The position numbers were made by a program, and so were the translations under genes. Shown piece by piece: positions 8,415 to 18,102 of a DNA stretch of 64,000 nt. This DNA comes from Nostoc favosum CHAB5714. Lineage in GTDB: Bacteria > Cyanobacteriota > Cyanobacteriia > Cyanobacteriales > Nostocaceae. The notes beneath the pieces were generated by a model that saw only the letters and a program-made list of their open reading frames with translations, was not told the DNA's origin and made no database searches. Every line of letters begins with the position of its first letter. Within the stretch, counting starts at the first letter, position 1. The stretch covers positions 24,061 through 88,060 of the forward strand of contig NZ_JAIVFQ010000018.1 of NCBI RefSeq assembly GCF_020829495.1, in the 5' to 3' direction.

Positions 8415-8477
8415 ATAATTCATAATTCATAATTCATAATTCATAATTCATAATTCATAATTCATAATTCATAATTT
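8415..8477. repeat. STRR array, 9 x ATAATTC
   Basis: Nine perfect 7-bp units directly after the 108-aa gene. It belongs to the same STRR class as the CCCAATG and GTTGACG arrays but has a different unit. Confidence 0.9.
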
Positions 8478-8583
8478 AAATTGTGTTCAACGCCAATCGG
8501 TTTAATATTCATTAAAATAAATCAACAGAAAAAGTTCTACGCCCCAGACCAGAACTTTTACCCAATAAAGTGGGCCACTTCTG

Positions 8584-8949
8584 TTAATTAGATAAAGTTG
8601 AATTAAGCTGTCGAAGAAACTCAATATTCAAATCTAGCTTTTCTCCTAACCATAAAGAATGAACCGCGTGGTCAGCCACAGCATCGCCTGTCTCAGGGTG
8701 GACGAGAATATCTAATCCGTGACGATTAAGCATTAGCCAGGGAACGACTTTATCAAACTGATTCGGTAAGAAAGCAACTTGATACATTCCTTTTGGATGG
8801 GGGCCGATGGGCTTGTCAAACCAGCGTCCAAGTTGCACGTCAAATCTAGCGCCCAATCCTTCACGTACACGCGCAGCTACATCCCGACTGGCGGGATCGA
8901 AGTAAACATGAGCATGAAAACCAGTGATCTCGATAGTATCTTCTTTCAT
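8584..8949 (-). CDS. DOPA 4,5-dioxygenase family protein
   Basis: 121 aa. It matches the small DOPA-dioxygenase family, extradiol ring-cleaving enzymes known for betalain-type pigment chemistry in fungi; bacterial members have little-defined substrates. Signature segments are GFHAHVYFDPASR near the N-terminus, IGPHPKGMYQVAF in the middle and LDILVHPETGDAVADHAVHSLWLG near the end (given in parts), with several His residues as candidate metal or catalytic ligands. The start at 8949 (MKEDTIEITGFHAH) is preferred. The frame runs on upstream to 9063, but that extension (arginine-rich, over the interspersed repeat near 9010-9090) is not protein-like for the family. Confidence 0.85.
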   Translation of the reverse strand: MKEDTIEITGFHAHVYFDPASRDVAARVREGLGARFDVQLGRWFDKPIGPHPKGMYQVAFLPNQFDKVVPWLMLNRHGLDILVHPETGDAVADHAVHSLWLGEKLDLNIEFLRQLNSTLSN

Positions 8950-9391
8950 AGATCCACTTTTCGCTCTCAACTCTAATTTTGGGTAGCGGACTTTTTCTTT
9001 TTCACTGAAAAAGCGATGTCTACGGTGGTCACTGAGCGCAGCCCTACCCCTTCGGGGAAGCAAGCTACGCGCAGCGTCTCGTAGAGAAGTGCGGGCTATA
9101 GTTACCTTTCACATAGCCAAATATAGACAGGCTATTTTACAGGTGTTTGAGCTACTCCAATTTCAGCATGGACACGCTTAAATGTTGAAGTAATACGCCT
9201 TGGATGTACTACCTGACATCCCCTATCCCTCTGAACTATATTCATCAGGATTACTTTTCTTAGGTGATTAAGGTCTACTTAATCTTAATGACGAGGCTCG
9301 AAAAACTTTTCAAGTTGTCTATCTCAAACTATCATAAATGTATATGTTTAGGTTAATTTGGCTACAAAATGAATGAAGTTTTAACATACCT

Positions 9392-9575
9392 CAATACGCT
9401 TGGGTTAAGCCCAAAAAATAAAAATGTGTAGGTTGGGTTGAGGAACGTAGACCCAAAGGGGCTTCCCGCAGGGTAACCCAACATTTTCGGGCATTTGTTG
9501 GGTTTCACTTCCCTACGGGACGCTGTTCGCGTTCGTTCAACCCAACCTACAATTATCCTTAACCCAAGCGTATTG
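9392..9575. mobile_element. MITE-like element, CAATAC-TIR family with GGTTGGG interior
   Basis: A perfect 17-bp inverted repeat bounds it: CAATACGCTTGGGTTAA (9392-9408) and TTAACCCAAGCGTATTG (9559-9575). A second, internal inverted repeat GTAGGTTGGGTTGA / TCAACCCAACCTAC makes it a nested palindrome. The 10-bp flanks TAACATACCT and GGCTATACCT share their last six bases, compatible with a decayed target duplication. It lies in the 860-bp gap between the dioxygenase-like and USP genes, which is otherwise featureless apart from a GGGCACAACA palindrome at 9743-9763. Confidence 0.65.
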
Positions 9576-9742
9576 GGCTATACCTACGCTTAATTTTAGC
9601 CCAATACCGTGCAGTTAAGAATCGGTTGTGGAAATTGAGAGAAGTAGGTAGGCGAAAATAAACCAAATTCAGAGTTTGGCTCGCTCAGATTTATGCAATG
9701 TTATACCTCAAATAATGTTTGCGACACATCAATTATTTGTAA

Positions 9743-9763
9743 GGGCACAACATTGTTGTGCCC
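9743..9763. repeat. Palindromic repeat (GGGCACAACA/TGTTGTGCCC)
   Basis: A 10-bp perfect stem with one central base, followed by CCTAC. Members of the same GGGGCAC...GTGCCCC family with other central bases occur near 15392-15412, 16272-16300, 20530/20760 and 29777-29805. Confidence 0.7.
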
Positions 9764-9805
9764 CTACCCATCTGTCGCATTCTTTTTTCAAATTGGTATT
9801 AGTAA

Positions 9806-10345
9806 TTAGTTAACGCTTAAACTGCTTGTAGTTTCTTTGACAACTTCATGTGTTTTAGGAGCAACTGAAAGATGCACAACATGCACCGTACAAGGAGCAT
9901 GGTGAAGAACATAGTTACTTACACTACCGAGAAATAGTTCCATCAGCCCAGAACGACCCCGACGCCCCATCACAATTAGGTCAGCGCTATAACTATGAGC
10001 AAAATCACAAATGATGCGACCAGGATTACCAATATTTTGTGTAAATTCCGTAGTTACACCTGCTGCGCTAGCTTGAGCGCAGAAAGATTGCAACATCTGG
10101 ATTCCTAAATTTTTAAAGGTATCCCACTGCTTTTGGTATAACTCGAAGCTTTGACTGTTCAATCCTGGATAGTAGTCAAAATTAGACACCATAGGTACGT
10201 AAGGGCTACACTCTTCTTCGGGAGATAGGACATGTACTAGCATTAAGCTGGCTTGTGTTAACTTTGCTAAACCCAACGCTTCCTGAAAAACCTGTTGCCC
10301 TATTTCCGAGCGATCTAATGCAACTATAATTTTTTTAAACATCAT
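9806..10345 (-). CDS. Universal stress protein (UspA family)
   Basis: About 179 aa. The N-terminal beta strand FKKIIVALDRSEIGQQVF and the C-terminal ATP-binding motif VMGRRGRSGLMELFLGSVSNYVLHHAPCTVHVV (given in parts: GRRGRSG, FLGSVS, CTVHVV) are diagnostic of the ATP-binding UspA subfamily. These proteins help cells survive stress by poorly defined mechanisms. The start is placed at 10345 because a GGAGG (complement of 10351-10355) lies five bases upstream; the ATG at 10342 is also possible. The frame continues upstream to 10411 without a ribosome binding site. Confidence 0.9.
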   Translation of the reverse strand: MMFKKIIVALDRSEIGQQVFQEALGLAKLTQASLMLVHVLSPEEECSPYVPMVSNFDYYPGLNSQSFELYQKQWDTFKNLGIQMLQSFCAQASAAGVTTEFTQNIGNPGRIICDFAHSYSADLIVMGRRGRSGLMELFLGSVSNYVLHHAPCTVHVVHLSVAPKTHEVVKETTSSLSVN

Positions 10346-10740
10346 ATAGACCTCCGATTTCATTGGTAATTGGTCTTTACGGTTTCGGGTTTCCAGATGC
10401 TGGATTGTCAAAAATGACTAATCCCTCAACTATGTTTAGCGACTTGTGAATTTTAAATTTATTAAAGGTTTTCACCCCTTATTTATGTTTATAGCAAAAC
10501 ATTTTGAGGAACTTGTGAAGAAAACATTTATCTTTGACTATCAGGGAGCATCCCGTTTTGGAAGAAACATCTTTAGACCCTCACCCTAAATTCCTCTCTC
10601 AAAGTTGGGAAAGGGGCTAGGGATGAGGACGAATAGGTGTTTTCAGTCAATTCGCTCTACTACTTGACAATCGTACTTGAGGAATCAGGGGTATCCATTA
10701 GTGTCAAGTAATTAGACTTTAACAGTTTATCGCGATCGCA

Positions 10741-10858
10741 TAGATTGACCTCTCCCCCAACCCCTCTCCGTTGGCGTCAGCCTGCCGTTAGGCAAGCGGA
10801 GAGGGGAGCCAGATTTCTCCCCCAACGCTAGTAGGGAAGGGGGTTGGGGGGTTAGGTC
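10741..10858. repeat. Dispersed GC-rich palindromic repeat (cctctcccccaacccc...)
   Basis: A run of CCTCTCCCCCAACCCCTCTCC, GGAGAGGGGAG and GGAAGGGGGTTGGGGGGTTAGG forms a long imperfect hairpin. Related copies lie at about 27056-27130 and 44415-44505. It fills part of the 540-bp gap between the USP and DUF29 genes; no gene is visible there. Confidence 0.6.
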
Positions 10859-10956
10859 TGTGTGCGAAGTGCGAAGGTGCGATCGCGCTGATAGAATGAT
10901 CAATTGGTGAAAACATAGTAAATCACAACGCTGCATTTTGAATTAATTCATACAAC

Positions 10957-11403
10957 TTAATAAGTATTCTTTAACGTTTCTTCTAATGTAAATGGAGATT
11001 CTTTAGGAAAGAAATTTAATTTAATCCCTGTTTCATCAGATGCTTTGAGACGAGCTTTTCGATAACAATCTTCAAATACTTCTGCAAGTAGAGGTTGCAA
11101 ACTGGGACTATCTTCTAATAATGTTTCAATACAGATACGCTGTTCAGAAATGGTACTGCGCCAACTTTCACTACGTTTTTCTAGTTGGTATTGCCATTTC
11201 AGTAAGTGCATCAATAGTACAATTAATCGATTTTTTAATTCGCGTTTTTCACTTCTCCCCATGCTTTCAATTTCTTCAATTAAATTAGGTATATCTATTT
11301 CATTAAAATTATTTTCTTTTAACTGCTGGGCAATTGTTTGTGTCCACAAGTAAAAGTCTTGTTCATAAAGGTTTTTTTCATTTATAAAAGATGGACTAGT
11401 CAT
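10957..11403 (-). CDS. DUF29 family protein
   Basis: 148 aa. It matches the DUF29 family, abundant in cyanobacteria and of unknown function: LYEQDFYLWTQTIAQQLKE near the start, then IDIPNLIEEIESMGRSEKREL, and a long helical middle with LLMHLLKWQYQ and SWRSTISEQR. The proteins are all-helical and about 140-150 aa long, as here. The gene lies 57 bp downstream of acnB on the same strand, so co-transcription with acnB is possible, but I know of no functional link. Confidence 0.9.
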   Translation of the reverse strand: MTSPSFINEKNLYEQDFYLWTQTIAQQLKENNFNEIDIPNLIEEIESMGRSEKRELKNRLIVLLMHLLKWQYQLEKRSESWRSTISEQRICIETLLEDSPSLQPLLAEVFEDCYRKARLKASDETGIKLNFFPKESPFTLEETLKNTY

Positions 11404-11460
11404 GAATATTCCTCTTGGAAACGCTAAAAATTAGGTGGGCATAACACCCACCTAATTAAA

Positions 11461-14106
11461 CTATACTAACAAAGCCTGCTCCTCTTTAGAAATCACTCGC
11501 CCTTCATCCTCAAAACCGGCAATTTGATCGAAGTTCAAATACCGATACAAATCATCTGCAAAAGGATGAATTCGACTCGCCACAATATCCAAATATTCCT
11601 GCACTGTCGGAAGCCGTCCCAGCAGGGCGCAAACTGCGGCTAATTCTGCTGAACCAAGATACACTCGGGCATCTTTACCCATGCGATTATTGAAGTTGCG
11701 GGTAGAGGTAGAAAACACTGTTGTTCCATCAGCAACTCGCGCCTGATTACCCATGCACAAACTGCATCCCGGCATTTCTGTTCTAGCACCCGCAGCCCCA
11801 AAAACGCTGTATACACCTTCTTCTTTTAATTGGTGTTCATCCATGCGCGTTGGTGGTGCTATCCACAGGCGAGTTTTCACTTCACCGGCACCTTCCAAAA
11901 CTTTGGCTGTTGCGCGATAATGACCAATATTCGTCATACAAGAACCGACGAATACTTCTTGCACTGGATCATTAGCAACTTCCGATAATAATTTCACATT
12001 ATCGGGGTCATTGGGAGCGGCAACAATTGGTTCTTTAATTTCGTTCAAATCAATTTCAATTATTTCGGCATACTCCGCATCGGCATCGCCTTCTAATAAC
12101 ACGGGATTTGCTAACCATTCTTCCATTTTTGCCACACGACGCAGCATGGTACGCGGATCGTGATAGCCCCGTGCTATCATATTTTTCAGTAGCGCTACGT
12201 TAGAACGCAGATATTCAGAAATTGTCTCTACACTCAGCTTAATTGTGCATCCGGCACAAGAACGTTCGGCGCTAGCATCGGTGAGTTCAAAGGCTTGTTC
12301 AACTTTTAAATCTGGCAAACCTTCTATTTCCAGAATTCGCCCGGAGAAAACATTTTTCTTATTCTGCTTCTCTGCTGTCAACAAACCTTTTTGAATTGCT
12401 ACGTAGGGAATGGCATTCACGACATCCCGCAGGGTGATACCTGGTTGCAATTCACCTTTAAATCTTACCAATACTGACTCTGGCATATCTAAAGGCATGA
12501 CACCCAAGGCGGCTGCAAAAGCTACCAATCCAGAACCGGCGGGGAAGGAAATACCCAAGGGGAAGCGGGTGTGAGAGTCGCCGCCAGTTCCCACGGTGTC
12601 GGGTAGCAGCATCCGGTTTAACCAAGAGTGGATGATACCATCACCGGGACGGAGGGCAACTCCACCACGAGATGCAAAGAAGTCGGGGAGTTCGTGATGA
12701 GTTTGGATGTCTACTGGTTTGGGATAAGCAGCAGTATGGCAGAAACTTTGTATCACTAAGTCTGCACTGAAACCAAGACAGGCGAGTTCTTTCAATTCGT
12801 CGCGGGTCATGGGGCCTGTGGTATCTTGAGAACCAACGGTGGTGATGATGGGTTCGCAAGATGTGCCGGGACGCACACCAGGTAATCCGCAAGCTTTACC
12901 TACCATTTTCTGTGCTAGGCTGTAGCCTTTGCCTGTATCAAAGGCTTGCTGGGGACGGGTGAAAACTGTGCTGGGTTCTAAACCAAGTGCAAGACGAGTT
13001 TTATCGGTGAGGGTACGTCCGATAAGTAGGGGGATGCGTCCACCTGCGCGAACTTCATCGAGGATGGTGTCAGGTTTGAGGGCGAAGGTGGAAATGACTT
13101 CGCCAGCAACGTTTGTGATTTCGCCTTTGTAGGGATGGATGGTAATTACCATGCCGGTTTCTAGTTTGGTGACATCGCACTGAATAGGCAAAGCACCGGC
13201 ATCTTCTGCTGTGTTAAAGAAGATTGGCGCGATCGCACCACCTAAAACATAACCCCCAGCGCGTTTGTTTGGCACAAAAGGTATATCATTTCCCATGTGC
13301 CACAACACCGAGTTGATGGCAGATTTACGCGAGGAACCTGTACCAACTACATCCCCCACGTAAGCTACAGGATGCCCTTTTTTCTTCAGTTCGGCAATGG
13401 TTTTCAAGCTTCCCGGTTGCCGTGACTCTAACATCACTAAGGCGTGTAAGGGAATATCTGGGCGAGTTGTGGCGCTTTGGGCGGGTGATAAATCGTCGGT
13501 ATTGGTTTCGCCAGGAACTTTAAAAACGGTGACAGTAATCGCTTCTGGGACTGTGGGGCGAAGGGTAAACCATTCAGCTTCCGCCCAAGAGTCTATCACC
13601 CGTTTGGCGAAAGGATTGGTTTTAGACAACTCTAAAACATCGTGGTAAGCGTCATATACCAAGAGGATTTTGCTTAAGGCGTTGGCGGCATAAGCGGCGA
13701 TGGGTTCCTTTCCTTGTCCACCCATCACTAGAGGTGTTTCGGATGAGTCTGAGACGGATACGGTGGGCCATTGCAGCAAATCGATTAAAGATTGCACATT
13801 GTAACCACCTATCATTGTGCCCAGCAATTGCACCGCTTCTATGCGCGAAACCAAGGGACTAATGATTTCCTTTTTGGCAATGGCGGTGAGAAATCCAGCT
13901 TTGACATAAGCTGCTGGATCAACACCAGGAGAAACGCGATCGCGCAATAGATGTAATAATATCTCCTCTTGACCCTTTGGCGGATTTTTCAGTAATTCAC
14001 ATAATTCTGAGGTTTGCTTCGCATCCAATGGTAAAGGGGGAATACCGAGTGCTGCTCTTTGGGCAACGTGTTTACGATATGATTCCAGCATTTTTATCTT
14101 CTCCAT
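11461..14106 (-). CDS. acnB: Aconitate hydratase B (bifunctional 2-methylisocitrate dehydratase)
   Basis: 881 aa, co-linear with E. coli AcnB. It interconverts citrate and isocitrate through a [4Fe-4S] cluster in the cytoplasm. Visible features are the N-terminal HEAT-like domain ([20 protein letters not shown]), the swivel-domain sequence [24 protein letters not shown], the [15 protein letters not shown] and [11 protein letters not shown] segments, and the cluster cysteines in GSCMTNIGH and [10 protein letters not shown]. Two starts are plausible: ATG 14106 ([10 protein letters not shown]) and ATG 14091, which matches the E. coli N-terminus and also has a GGAGAAGA upstream. The longer one is listed. 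Confidence 0.97.
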   Translation of the reverse strand: MEKIKMLESYRKHVAQRAALGIPPLPLDAKQTSELCELLKNPPKGQEEILLHLLRDRVSPGVDPAAYVKAGFLTAIAKKEIISPLVSRIEAVQLLGTMIGGYNVQSLIDLLQWPTVSVSDSSETPLVMGGQGKEPIAAYAANALSKILLVYDAYHDVLELSKTNPFAKRVIDSWAEAEWFTLRPTVPEAITVTVFKVPGETNTDDLSPAQSATTRPDIPLHALVMLESRQPGSLKTIAELKKKGHPVAYVGDVVGTGSSRKSAINSVLWHMGNDIPFVPNKRAGGYVLGGAIAPIFFNTAEDAGALPIQCDVTKLETGMVITIHPYKGEITNVAGEVISTFALKPDTILDEVRAGGRIPLLIGRTLTDKTRLALGLEPSTVFTRPQQAFDTGKGYSLAQKMVGKACGLPGVRPGTSCEPIITTVGSQDTTGPMTRDELKELACLGFSADLVIQSFCHTAAYPKPVDIQTHHELPDFFASRGGVALRPGDGIIHSWLNRMLLPDTVGTGGDSHTRFPLGISFPAGSGLVAFAAALGVMPLDMPESVLVRFKGELQPGITLRDVVNAIPYVAIQKGLLTAEKQNKKNVFSGRILEIEGLPDLKVEQAFELTDASAERSCAGCTIKLSVETISEYLRSNVALLKNMIARGYHDPRTMLRRVAKMEEWLANPVLLEGDADAEYAEIIEIDLNEIKEPIVAAPNDPDNVKLLSEVANDPVQEVFVGSCMTNIGHYRATAKVLEGAGEVKTRLWIAPPTRMDEHQLKEEGVYSVFGAAGARTEMPGCSLCMGNQARVADGTTVFSTSTRNFNNRMGKDARVYLGSAELAAVCALLGRLPTVQEYLDIVASRIHPFADDLYRYLNFDQIAGFEDEGRVISKEEQALLV

Positions 14107-14281
14107 TGGGATTTTCTCCCTTCAATTATGAAATATTTTTAGGCAATACTTGGCTATAAAAGTTTAGCTTAATTTTATTACTGCAAGCCTTACTGGTAAT
14201 CGGTTATTATCAAGTTTTTTTATACTGAAGGTATAGTTTGAAAAGTATTAGGCGAATAGAATTTGCTACTACACAAACAAA

Positions 14282-14395
14282 GTCCACCTCCGTGGACTAA
14301 GAGGAAATCAAGGATTTTTAACCCAGGTCGGTGGGTTTTGTATTTCGACTCCGCTCAACACAAGTCTGTATAGCCGCGACTTTTAGTCGCCAGGT
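14282..14395. repeat. Hairpin-rich intergenic repeat (AGTCCAC...GTGGACT type)
   Basis: AGTCCACctccGTGGACT, then ACCCAggtcggTGGGT, then GCGACttttAGTCGC follow one another between acnB and the DUF4351 gene. The first stem matches the middle hairpins of the four-hairpin element (copies A and C), but the GCGGG borders are missing, so this is at best a diverged relative. Confidence 0.5.
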
Positions 14396-14409
14396 GTAGT
14401 AATAATGAA

Positions 14410-15306
14410 TTAGATTGATTGTTGGTTTAACCAAGTTTCTAAATCAGCGACGTTAGAAAAGTCTAGTAATGCTTCTCCTAAATTCTCTAATTGTTCGAGC
14501 GATAAACCTTGAATTCGCTCGATTAATGATGGATCAATCTCACCAATACGGCGATTGAGTTGACGTGTAATTAAACGTTGTTCTCCTTGTTTATTTCCTT
14601 CTTGTATAGCTTGTTCTCTGTTTCTTTGATAAAGTGGCTCTAATCGCATAATTAACTCCCTATCATCTGCTTCTAATTCTTGGTTTACTCTCAAGTTTTC
14701 GCGTAAGTTATAAACTAATTCGAGAGTTGCTTTCTGGTATGGATAATCTAATGGTAACGCTTGCAACTCGACAATTGCTTGTGACTGCACATTTCCCCTC
14801 CCTAAAAGCCTTAACCATAATGTCTCTGGTGTTTGCGGTAATTGGTGTATCCCCACAATTGCTGTCCGCAATGCATCTGGCAGAAAATGTACTCCCGATA
14901 ACCAACCTGCTTTTTGCATAGTTCCAAAGCTAGACAATCTAGTTTCAGATACCGTTGGAGTAAGAACCCACAATTTGGGAATTTCTGAGTCCTGAAGTTT
15001 GGTTTTATTGGTTTTAGCTTCTCGTCGTAGGAGAGCCTTGACTTCTAATAATTTTAGAATGCAGTCGCATATTTCATCGGTAGAAGCTGGATTGCGGTAT
15101 GGTTCTATAATTGCAGGATGTTCCGCAAATCTTCCTAGCAAACCCAGTATTTGTATATTAGAGCTTTGCTGTTTGGCAGGAGTGAATAAAACATCTATTT
15201 CTTTAATCTCTCCTGATACTTTTTCTGATGCCTTGACTTCTCCGTAATCTTTTAGTAGTTCTTCTAGATAGTCTTTGGCAAATTTATCATGTATAAAACG
15301 GGTCAT
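14410..15306 (-). CDS. DUF4351 domain protein (Rpn/PD-(D/E)XK-like family)
   Basis: 298 aa. The C-terminal part (about 235-296, ITRQLNRRIGEIDPSLIERI then LSLEQLENLGEALLDF and DLETWL) is a DUF4351 domain. The N-terminal part (YLEELLKDYGEVKASEKVSGEIKEIDVLF) resembles the nuclease-like domain usually paired with it in cyanobacteria, where the motif of E..ID.F type belongs to the PD-(D/E)XK fold. Such proteins are present in many copies per genome and have been related to transposase or recombination-like RpnA proteins; the actual role is unknown. The start is the ATG at 15306. It stands alone between non-coding stretches. Confidence 0.85.
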   Translation of the reverse strand: MTRFIHDKFAKDYLEELLKDYGEVKASEKVSGEIKEIDVLFTPAKQQSSNIQILGLLGRFAEHPAIIEPYRNPASTDEICDCILKLLEVKALLRREAKTNKTKLQDSEIPKLWVLTPTVSETRLSSFGTMQKAGWLSGVHFLPDALRTAIVGIHQLPQTPETLWLRLLGRGNVQSQAIVELQALPLDYPYQKATLELVYNLRENLRVNQELEADDRELIMRLEPLYQRNREQAIQEGNKQGEQRLITRQLNRRIGEIDPSLIERIQGLSLEQLENLGEALLDFSNVADLETWLNQQSI

Positions 15307-15391
15307 TTGATCTGAAAATTGCGGAATTCCTGGATGAATACAAATTTTTATTATACAGCGTACTTCAGGTAATTGAAGTACACGGGTAGGG

Positions 15392-15660
15392 GCACAACAT
15401 TGTTGTGCCCTTACGAGAATCTATACCTCAACCAAGTTGCGATCTGCTGTATCTGTAATGTCATATTTGGCTAATTAACTTTAATTTTTCATGCCTTTGC
15501 CCAAAACCCAATTTATACCAATTTCAATCATGTTTGGGACACATAAATTATTTTTATGGGCACGGCACCAGTTAGATAAAATAATTACAAAAAGATTGTG
15601 GATGCCGTGCCCTAACTATCTCTTGCTGATAACGTAAAAGGTGGGGTTACTCAAGTTCTA
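15392..15660. repeat. GGGGCAC-type palindromes and nothing else in this gap
   Basis: The 360-bp gap between the DUF4351 gene and the coiled-coil gene holds GGGGCACAACAttgttgtgccc (about 15392-15413) and a split pair GGGCACGGCA / TGCCGTGCCC (about 15556-15615). I find no gene there. Confidence 0.5.
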
Positions 15661-15670
15661 AGGGTTTACT

Positions 15671-16096
15671 TTACTCGCTTAAACTTTTGCCTAACGGTAC
15701 TAGGGTGGTTATTGCATTTTCATCTGATGTTTTATCTGTGTTAGCTTTCAAGCGTGTCAATCTGCTTTTACGGATACGTTCGCTGTCTCGAACGCCACCT
15801 GCAAGTTCATATTCATTGCTGTTTTTGCCGTACTTGAAACCAACCCCCATCAGCATTTTGTCTGAAACCTGACTCAAGGTTTTTTCCATCTCATCCAGCT
15901 TTTTTCTAGAAGAGTCAATCATAGCTATAGCAGCATTATAATCATCAAGCATATTGTGAAAATTGTCTATTAATTGAGTCAGGTTTTGCAAGTTGTAAGT
16001 ATCATCAAAATTGATATTTGGATCGATAGCTTTCAGCCCAGCAACTCTAAACTCAGCTTTTTCTAGAATCCGGGAACTACGTTGTTTTCGAGTCAT
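15671..16096 (-). CDS. Array-linked coiled-coil protein, copy 1 (unknown function)
   Basis: 141 aa; no family recognised. A basic N-terminus (MTRKQRSSRILEKAEFR) is followed by a predicted coiled coil (about 38-80, IDNFHNMLDDYNAAI to LDEMEKTLSQVSDKM), then the conserved GFKYGKNSNEYELAGGVR and a basic stretch (RIRKSRLTRLK). It is a clear paralogue of the gene at 54442-54837, closest over residues 1-125. The two genes also share their leader sequence, including the ribosome binding site (AAAGGTGTAAAATT then ATG here), and each has a 21-bp tandem array upstream and a divergent DUF433 gene beyond. The basic ends suggest nucleic-acid binding; that is only inference. Confidence 0.85.
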   Translation of the reverse strand: MTRKQRSSRILEKAEFRVAGLKAIDPNINFDDTYNLQNLTQLIDNFHNMLDDYNAAIAMIDSSRKKLDEMEKTLSQVSDKMLMGVGFKYGKNSNEYELAGGVRDSERIRKSRLTRLKANTDKTSDENAITTLVPLGKSLSE

Positions 16097-16235
16097 AATT
16101 TTACACCTTTAAAAGCTTTACAGAGCTATTGTGTCTCAATTAACCTGGATTCTGGTTCAGCAAAAAGCGCATTTTTTTAGTAAAAGTTTTTATTTATGCC
16201 CGTAATTTCTCGGAATTTAATCATCAAAGGTTGAT
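16097..16235 (-). promoter_or_regulatory. Conserved leader/promoter region of array-linked gene, copy 1
   Basis: Read on the minus strand, this leader shares with 54838-54965 the order: AT-rich stretch, ACTAAAAAAATGCGC...TTTTTGCTGAACC, then TTAATTGAG, then AAAGG(T/A)GTAAAATT and the ATG. In copy 2 the core is AGTAAAAAAAATGCGAG then TTTTACTGAACC, an AGTAAAA/TTTTACT hairpin. Conservation in a non-coding stretch between paralogues points to a promoter or a leader RNA. No precise -10 or -35 box is claimed. Confidence 0.55.
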
Positions 16236-16325
16236 TTTCAGCAAAATAATATTATGTTTAAGCAATAGACAATAGGGCACAGCATTGCTGTGCCCCTACA
16301 AATGGTCTGTATTCCAAGCGATCGC

Positions 16326-16490
16326 TTTAACTTTAAGCCTTAATGTTGTAACCTTAAGGCAAAATGTTCTAGCTCTAAGGCAAAATGTTGTAACCTTAAG
16401 GCAAAATGTTATAACCTGAAGTCTTAATGTTATCACCTTAAGGCAAAATGTTCTAGCTCTAAGGCTTAATGCTGTAACCTTAAGAGTCAA
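16326..16490. repeat. 21-bp tandem array (GTAACCTTAAGGCAAAATGTT)
   Basis: About eight units, variants of GTAACCTTAAGGCAAAATGTT alternating with CTAGCTCTAAGGCAAAATGTT and some CTTAATG endings. The unit has no sequence in common with the 21-bp arrays at 4598 or 54985, but the period is the same. The antisense frame 16296-16511 reads as a heptad repeat (LKVTTLR type). I do not call it a gene, though translation cannot be excluded. Confidence 0.85.
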
Positions 16491-16860
16491 CATTGTAACA
16501 TTGATGACCAAAGTTTGTTGGTGAGTGCAATCATCGCTACATAAGCTATTACGCTTTTAAATTACATAGTCACTTCCTAAGTTCCTTGACCTCTGACGGT
16601 TAACTGTCAACTGTCAACAGTCAACAACCAACACGAAAAGATGTGCAAGTTAAATGCGCGACAGCTTAGTGTATATTGTTGATTTACAGCGATCGCAGAG
16701 CTTAAAAAGATTCCAATATGGAAGCTTCACCAAAGGAGATCAGGAGTTATTTAAGCGTTAATGGTATAAATCCTTTCTTTGAGTGGTTTGACTCTTTGCG
16801 CATCGCATTCAATCCAGTCTGTGATACATTAACAGAGATACTGCCAAAAATCTCAATAGT

Positions 16861-17154
16861 ATGACAACTACTACAAACTCTCGCTATGTTAACCGACAGC
16901 CTGATATTTTATCAGGTGAACCGATTATTAAGGGAACTAGAACCCCTGTGAGAGCAATTGTTGAAAATTGGCGTTTAGGTATTAGACCAGAAGAAATCCC
17001 GCTACACTTACCTCATTTAACCTTAGCGCAAGTCTTTGATGCTTTGAGTTTTTACTTAGATAATCAAGCAGAAATTAATGAATATATCGAGCGGAATCAT
17101 GTCCCTGATGAATTAGTCCATCCAGCTATTAAAGCTAGATTAAATCAAAAATGA
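16861..17154 (+). CDS. DUF433 antitoxin
   Basis: 97 aa. Its helix-turn-helix-like core GEPIIKGTRTPVRAIVENWRLG and LPHLTLAQVFDALSFYLDN are the DUF433 signature; such proteins are antitoxin partners of DUF5615 PIN-like toxins. The stop overlaps the ATG of the next gene (ATGA, 17151-17154), the usual translational coupling of toxin-antitoxin pairs. The ATG follows a GATACTGCC stretch without a strong Shine-Dalgarno. The acidic C-terminus probably contacts the toxin. Confidence 0.9.
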   Translation: MTTTTNSRYVNRQPDILSGEPIIKGTRTPVRAIVENWRLGIRPEEIPLHLPHLTLAQVFDALSFYLDNQAEINEYIERNHVPDELVHPAIKARLNQK

Positions 17155-17495
17155 CGATTTTTGCTCAAGTTTATATTGATGAAGATGTGGATGTTCTTGT
17201 AGCTACTTTACTTTTAGCAAGAGGTTTTGATGCAACGACAGTACGAGAACAGCAAATGTTAGGAGAACCAGATCAAACACAACTAGCTTTTGCTGTATCC
17301 ATTGGGCATTGTATTTTAACTCATAACCGACTTGATTTTGAGGAATTACACACAAACTATCTAGTTAATAGTCAACCTCATGCAGGTATTTTGATTGCTA
17401 AACGTAGAAGTTCTTATGAAATTGCCGAAAGGGTTGCTATTCTTCTTGATACTTTGACCGCAGACGAAATTGCTAATCAATTATTGTATATTTAG
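17151..17495 (+). CDS. DUF5615 PIN-like toxin
   Basis: 114 aa. It belongs to the DUF5615/Mut7-C-like PIN family: VYIDEDVDVLVATLLLARGFDATTV with the N-terminal acidic cluster (Asp9, Glu10, Asp11), a central D-Q-T-Q-L and the TILTHNRLDF-like motif (ILTHNRLDFEEL) with the third acidic site. These are predicted RNases held in check by the DUF433 protein encoded just upstream. The toxin appears full-length and its acidic residues are intact, so the pair is probably functional. Confidence 0.9.
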   Translation: MTIFAQVYIDEDVDVLVATLLLARGFDATTVREQQMLGEPDQTQLAFAVSIGHCILTHNRLDFEELHTNYLVNSQPHAGILIAKRRSSYEIAERVAILLDTLTADEIANQLLYI

Positions 17496-17781
17496 TGCAA
17501 TAATGCTATAGCTTTTCATGTCTCGCCCGAAACGCAATTTACAATCAGATTTTTGCTATCACAGCCCCGTTGGAGAAGTCAAAATTCAAAAATAATAATT
17601 GAGTTTTGGTATACTTTATTTGTGTATTGTATAGTAAATAATGTTACTAACCTACAAAATGCTCAGAATTGGTTGCTATAATTATCAATCTTTTACCTAA
17701 ATTTTTATAGTAACATCTGGATATTTTTCACTAATTCAGATAAACTAATAAATTTGTCCGTAGCATCACCTTCTTTTGTAT

Positions 17782-18102
17782 ATGCCCAAAACTTACACCG
17801 TAGAAATTGATCACCAAGGCAAAATTCATACCTTGCAAGTTCCTGAAAATGAAACGATCTTATCAGTTGCCGATGCTGCTGGTTTGGAACTGCCGAGTTC
17901 TTGTAATGCAGGTGTTTGCACAACTTGTGCCGGTCAAATAAGCGAGGGAACTGTGGATCAAACTGATGGTATGGGCGTTAGTCCAGATTTGCAAAAGCAA
18001 GGTTACGTATTGCTTTGTATTGCCAAACCCCTTTCTGATTTGAAAATTCAGACGGAAAAAGAAGATGTAGTTTATCAGTTACAATTTGGCAAAGGCAAAT
18101 AA
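17782..18102 (+). CDS. Plant-type [2Fe-2S] ferredoxin
   Basis: 106 aa from ATG 17782 (MPKTYTVEIDHQGK). Cluster ligands Cys41, Cys46 and Cys49 are in SSCNAGVCTTCAG and Cys79 in YVLLCIAKP, the plant-type pattern CX4CX2CX29C. The C-terminus is about 10 residues longer than in PetF (EKEDVVYQLQFGKGK) and the acidic patches differ, so this is more likely one of the specialised cyanobacterial ferredoxins than the main photosynthetic one. A TTG two codons upstream (17776) extends the frame but is unlikely to be used. The neighbours downstream on the same strand are a 59-aa protein and DUF3326. Confidence 0.92.
   Translation: MPKTYTVEIDHQGKIHTLQVPENETILSVADAAGLELPSSCNAGVCTTCAGQISEGTVDQTDGMGVSPDLQKQGYVLLCIAKPLSDLKIQTEKEDVVYQLQFGKGK

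Noticed and set aside
16296..16511. 71-aa repeat protein on the minus strand
   Set aside because: Lies entirely over the 21-bp array; same argument.
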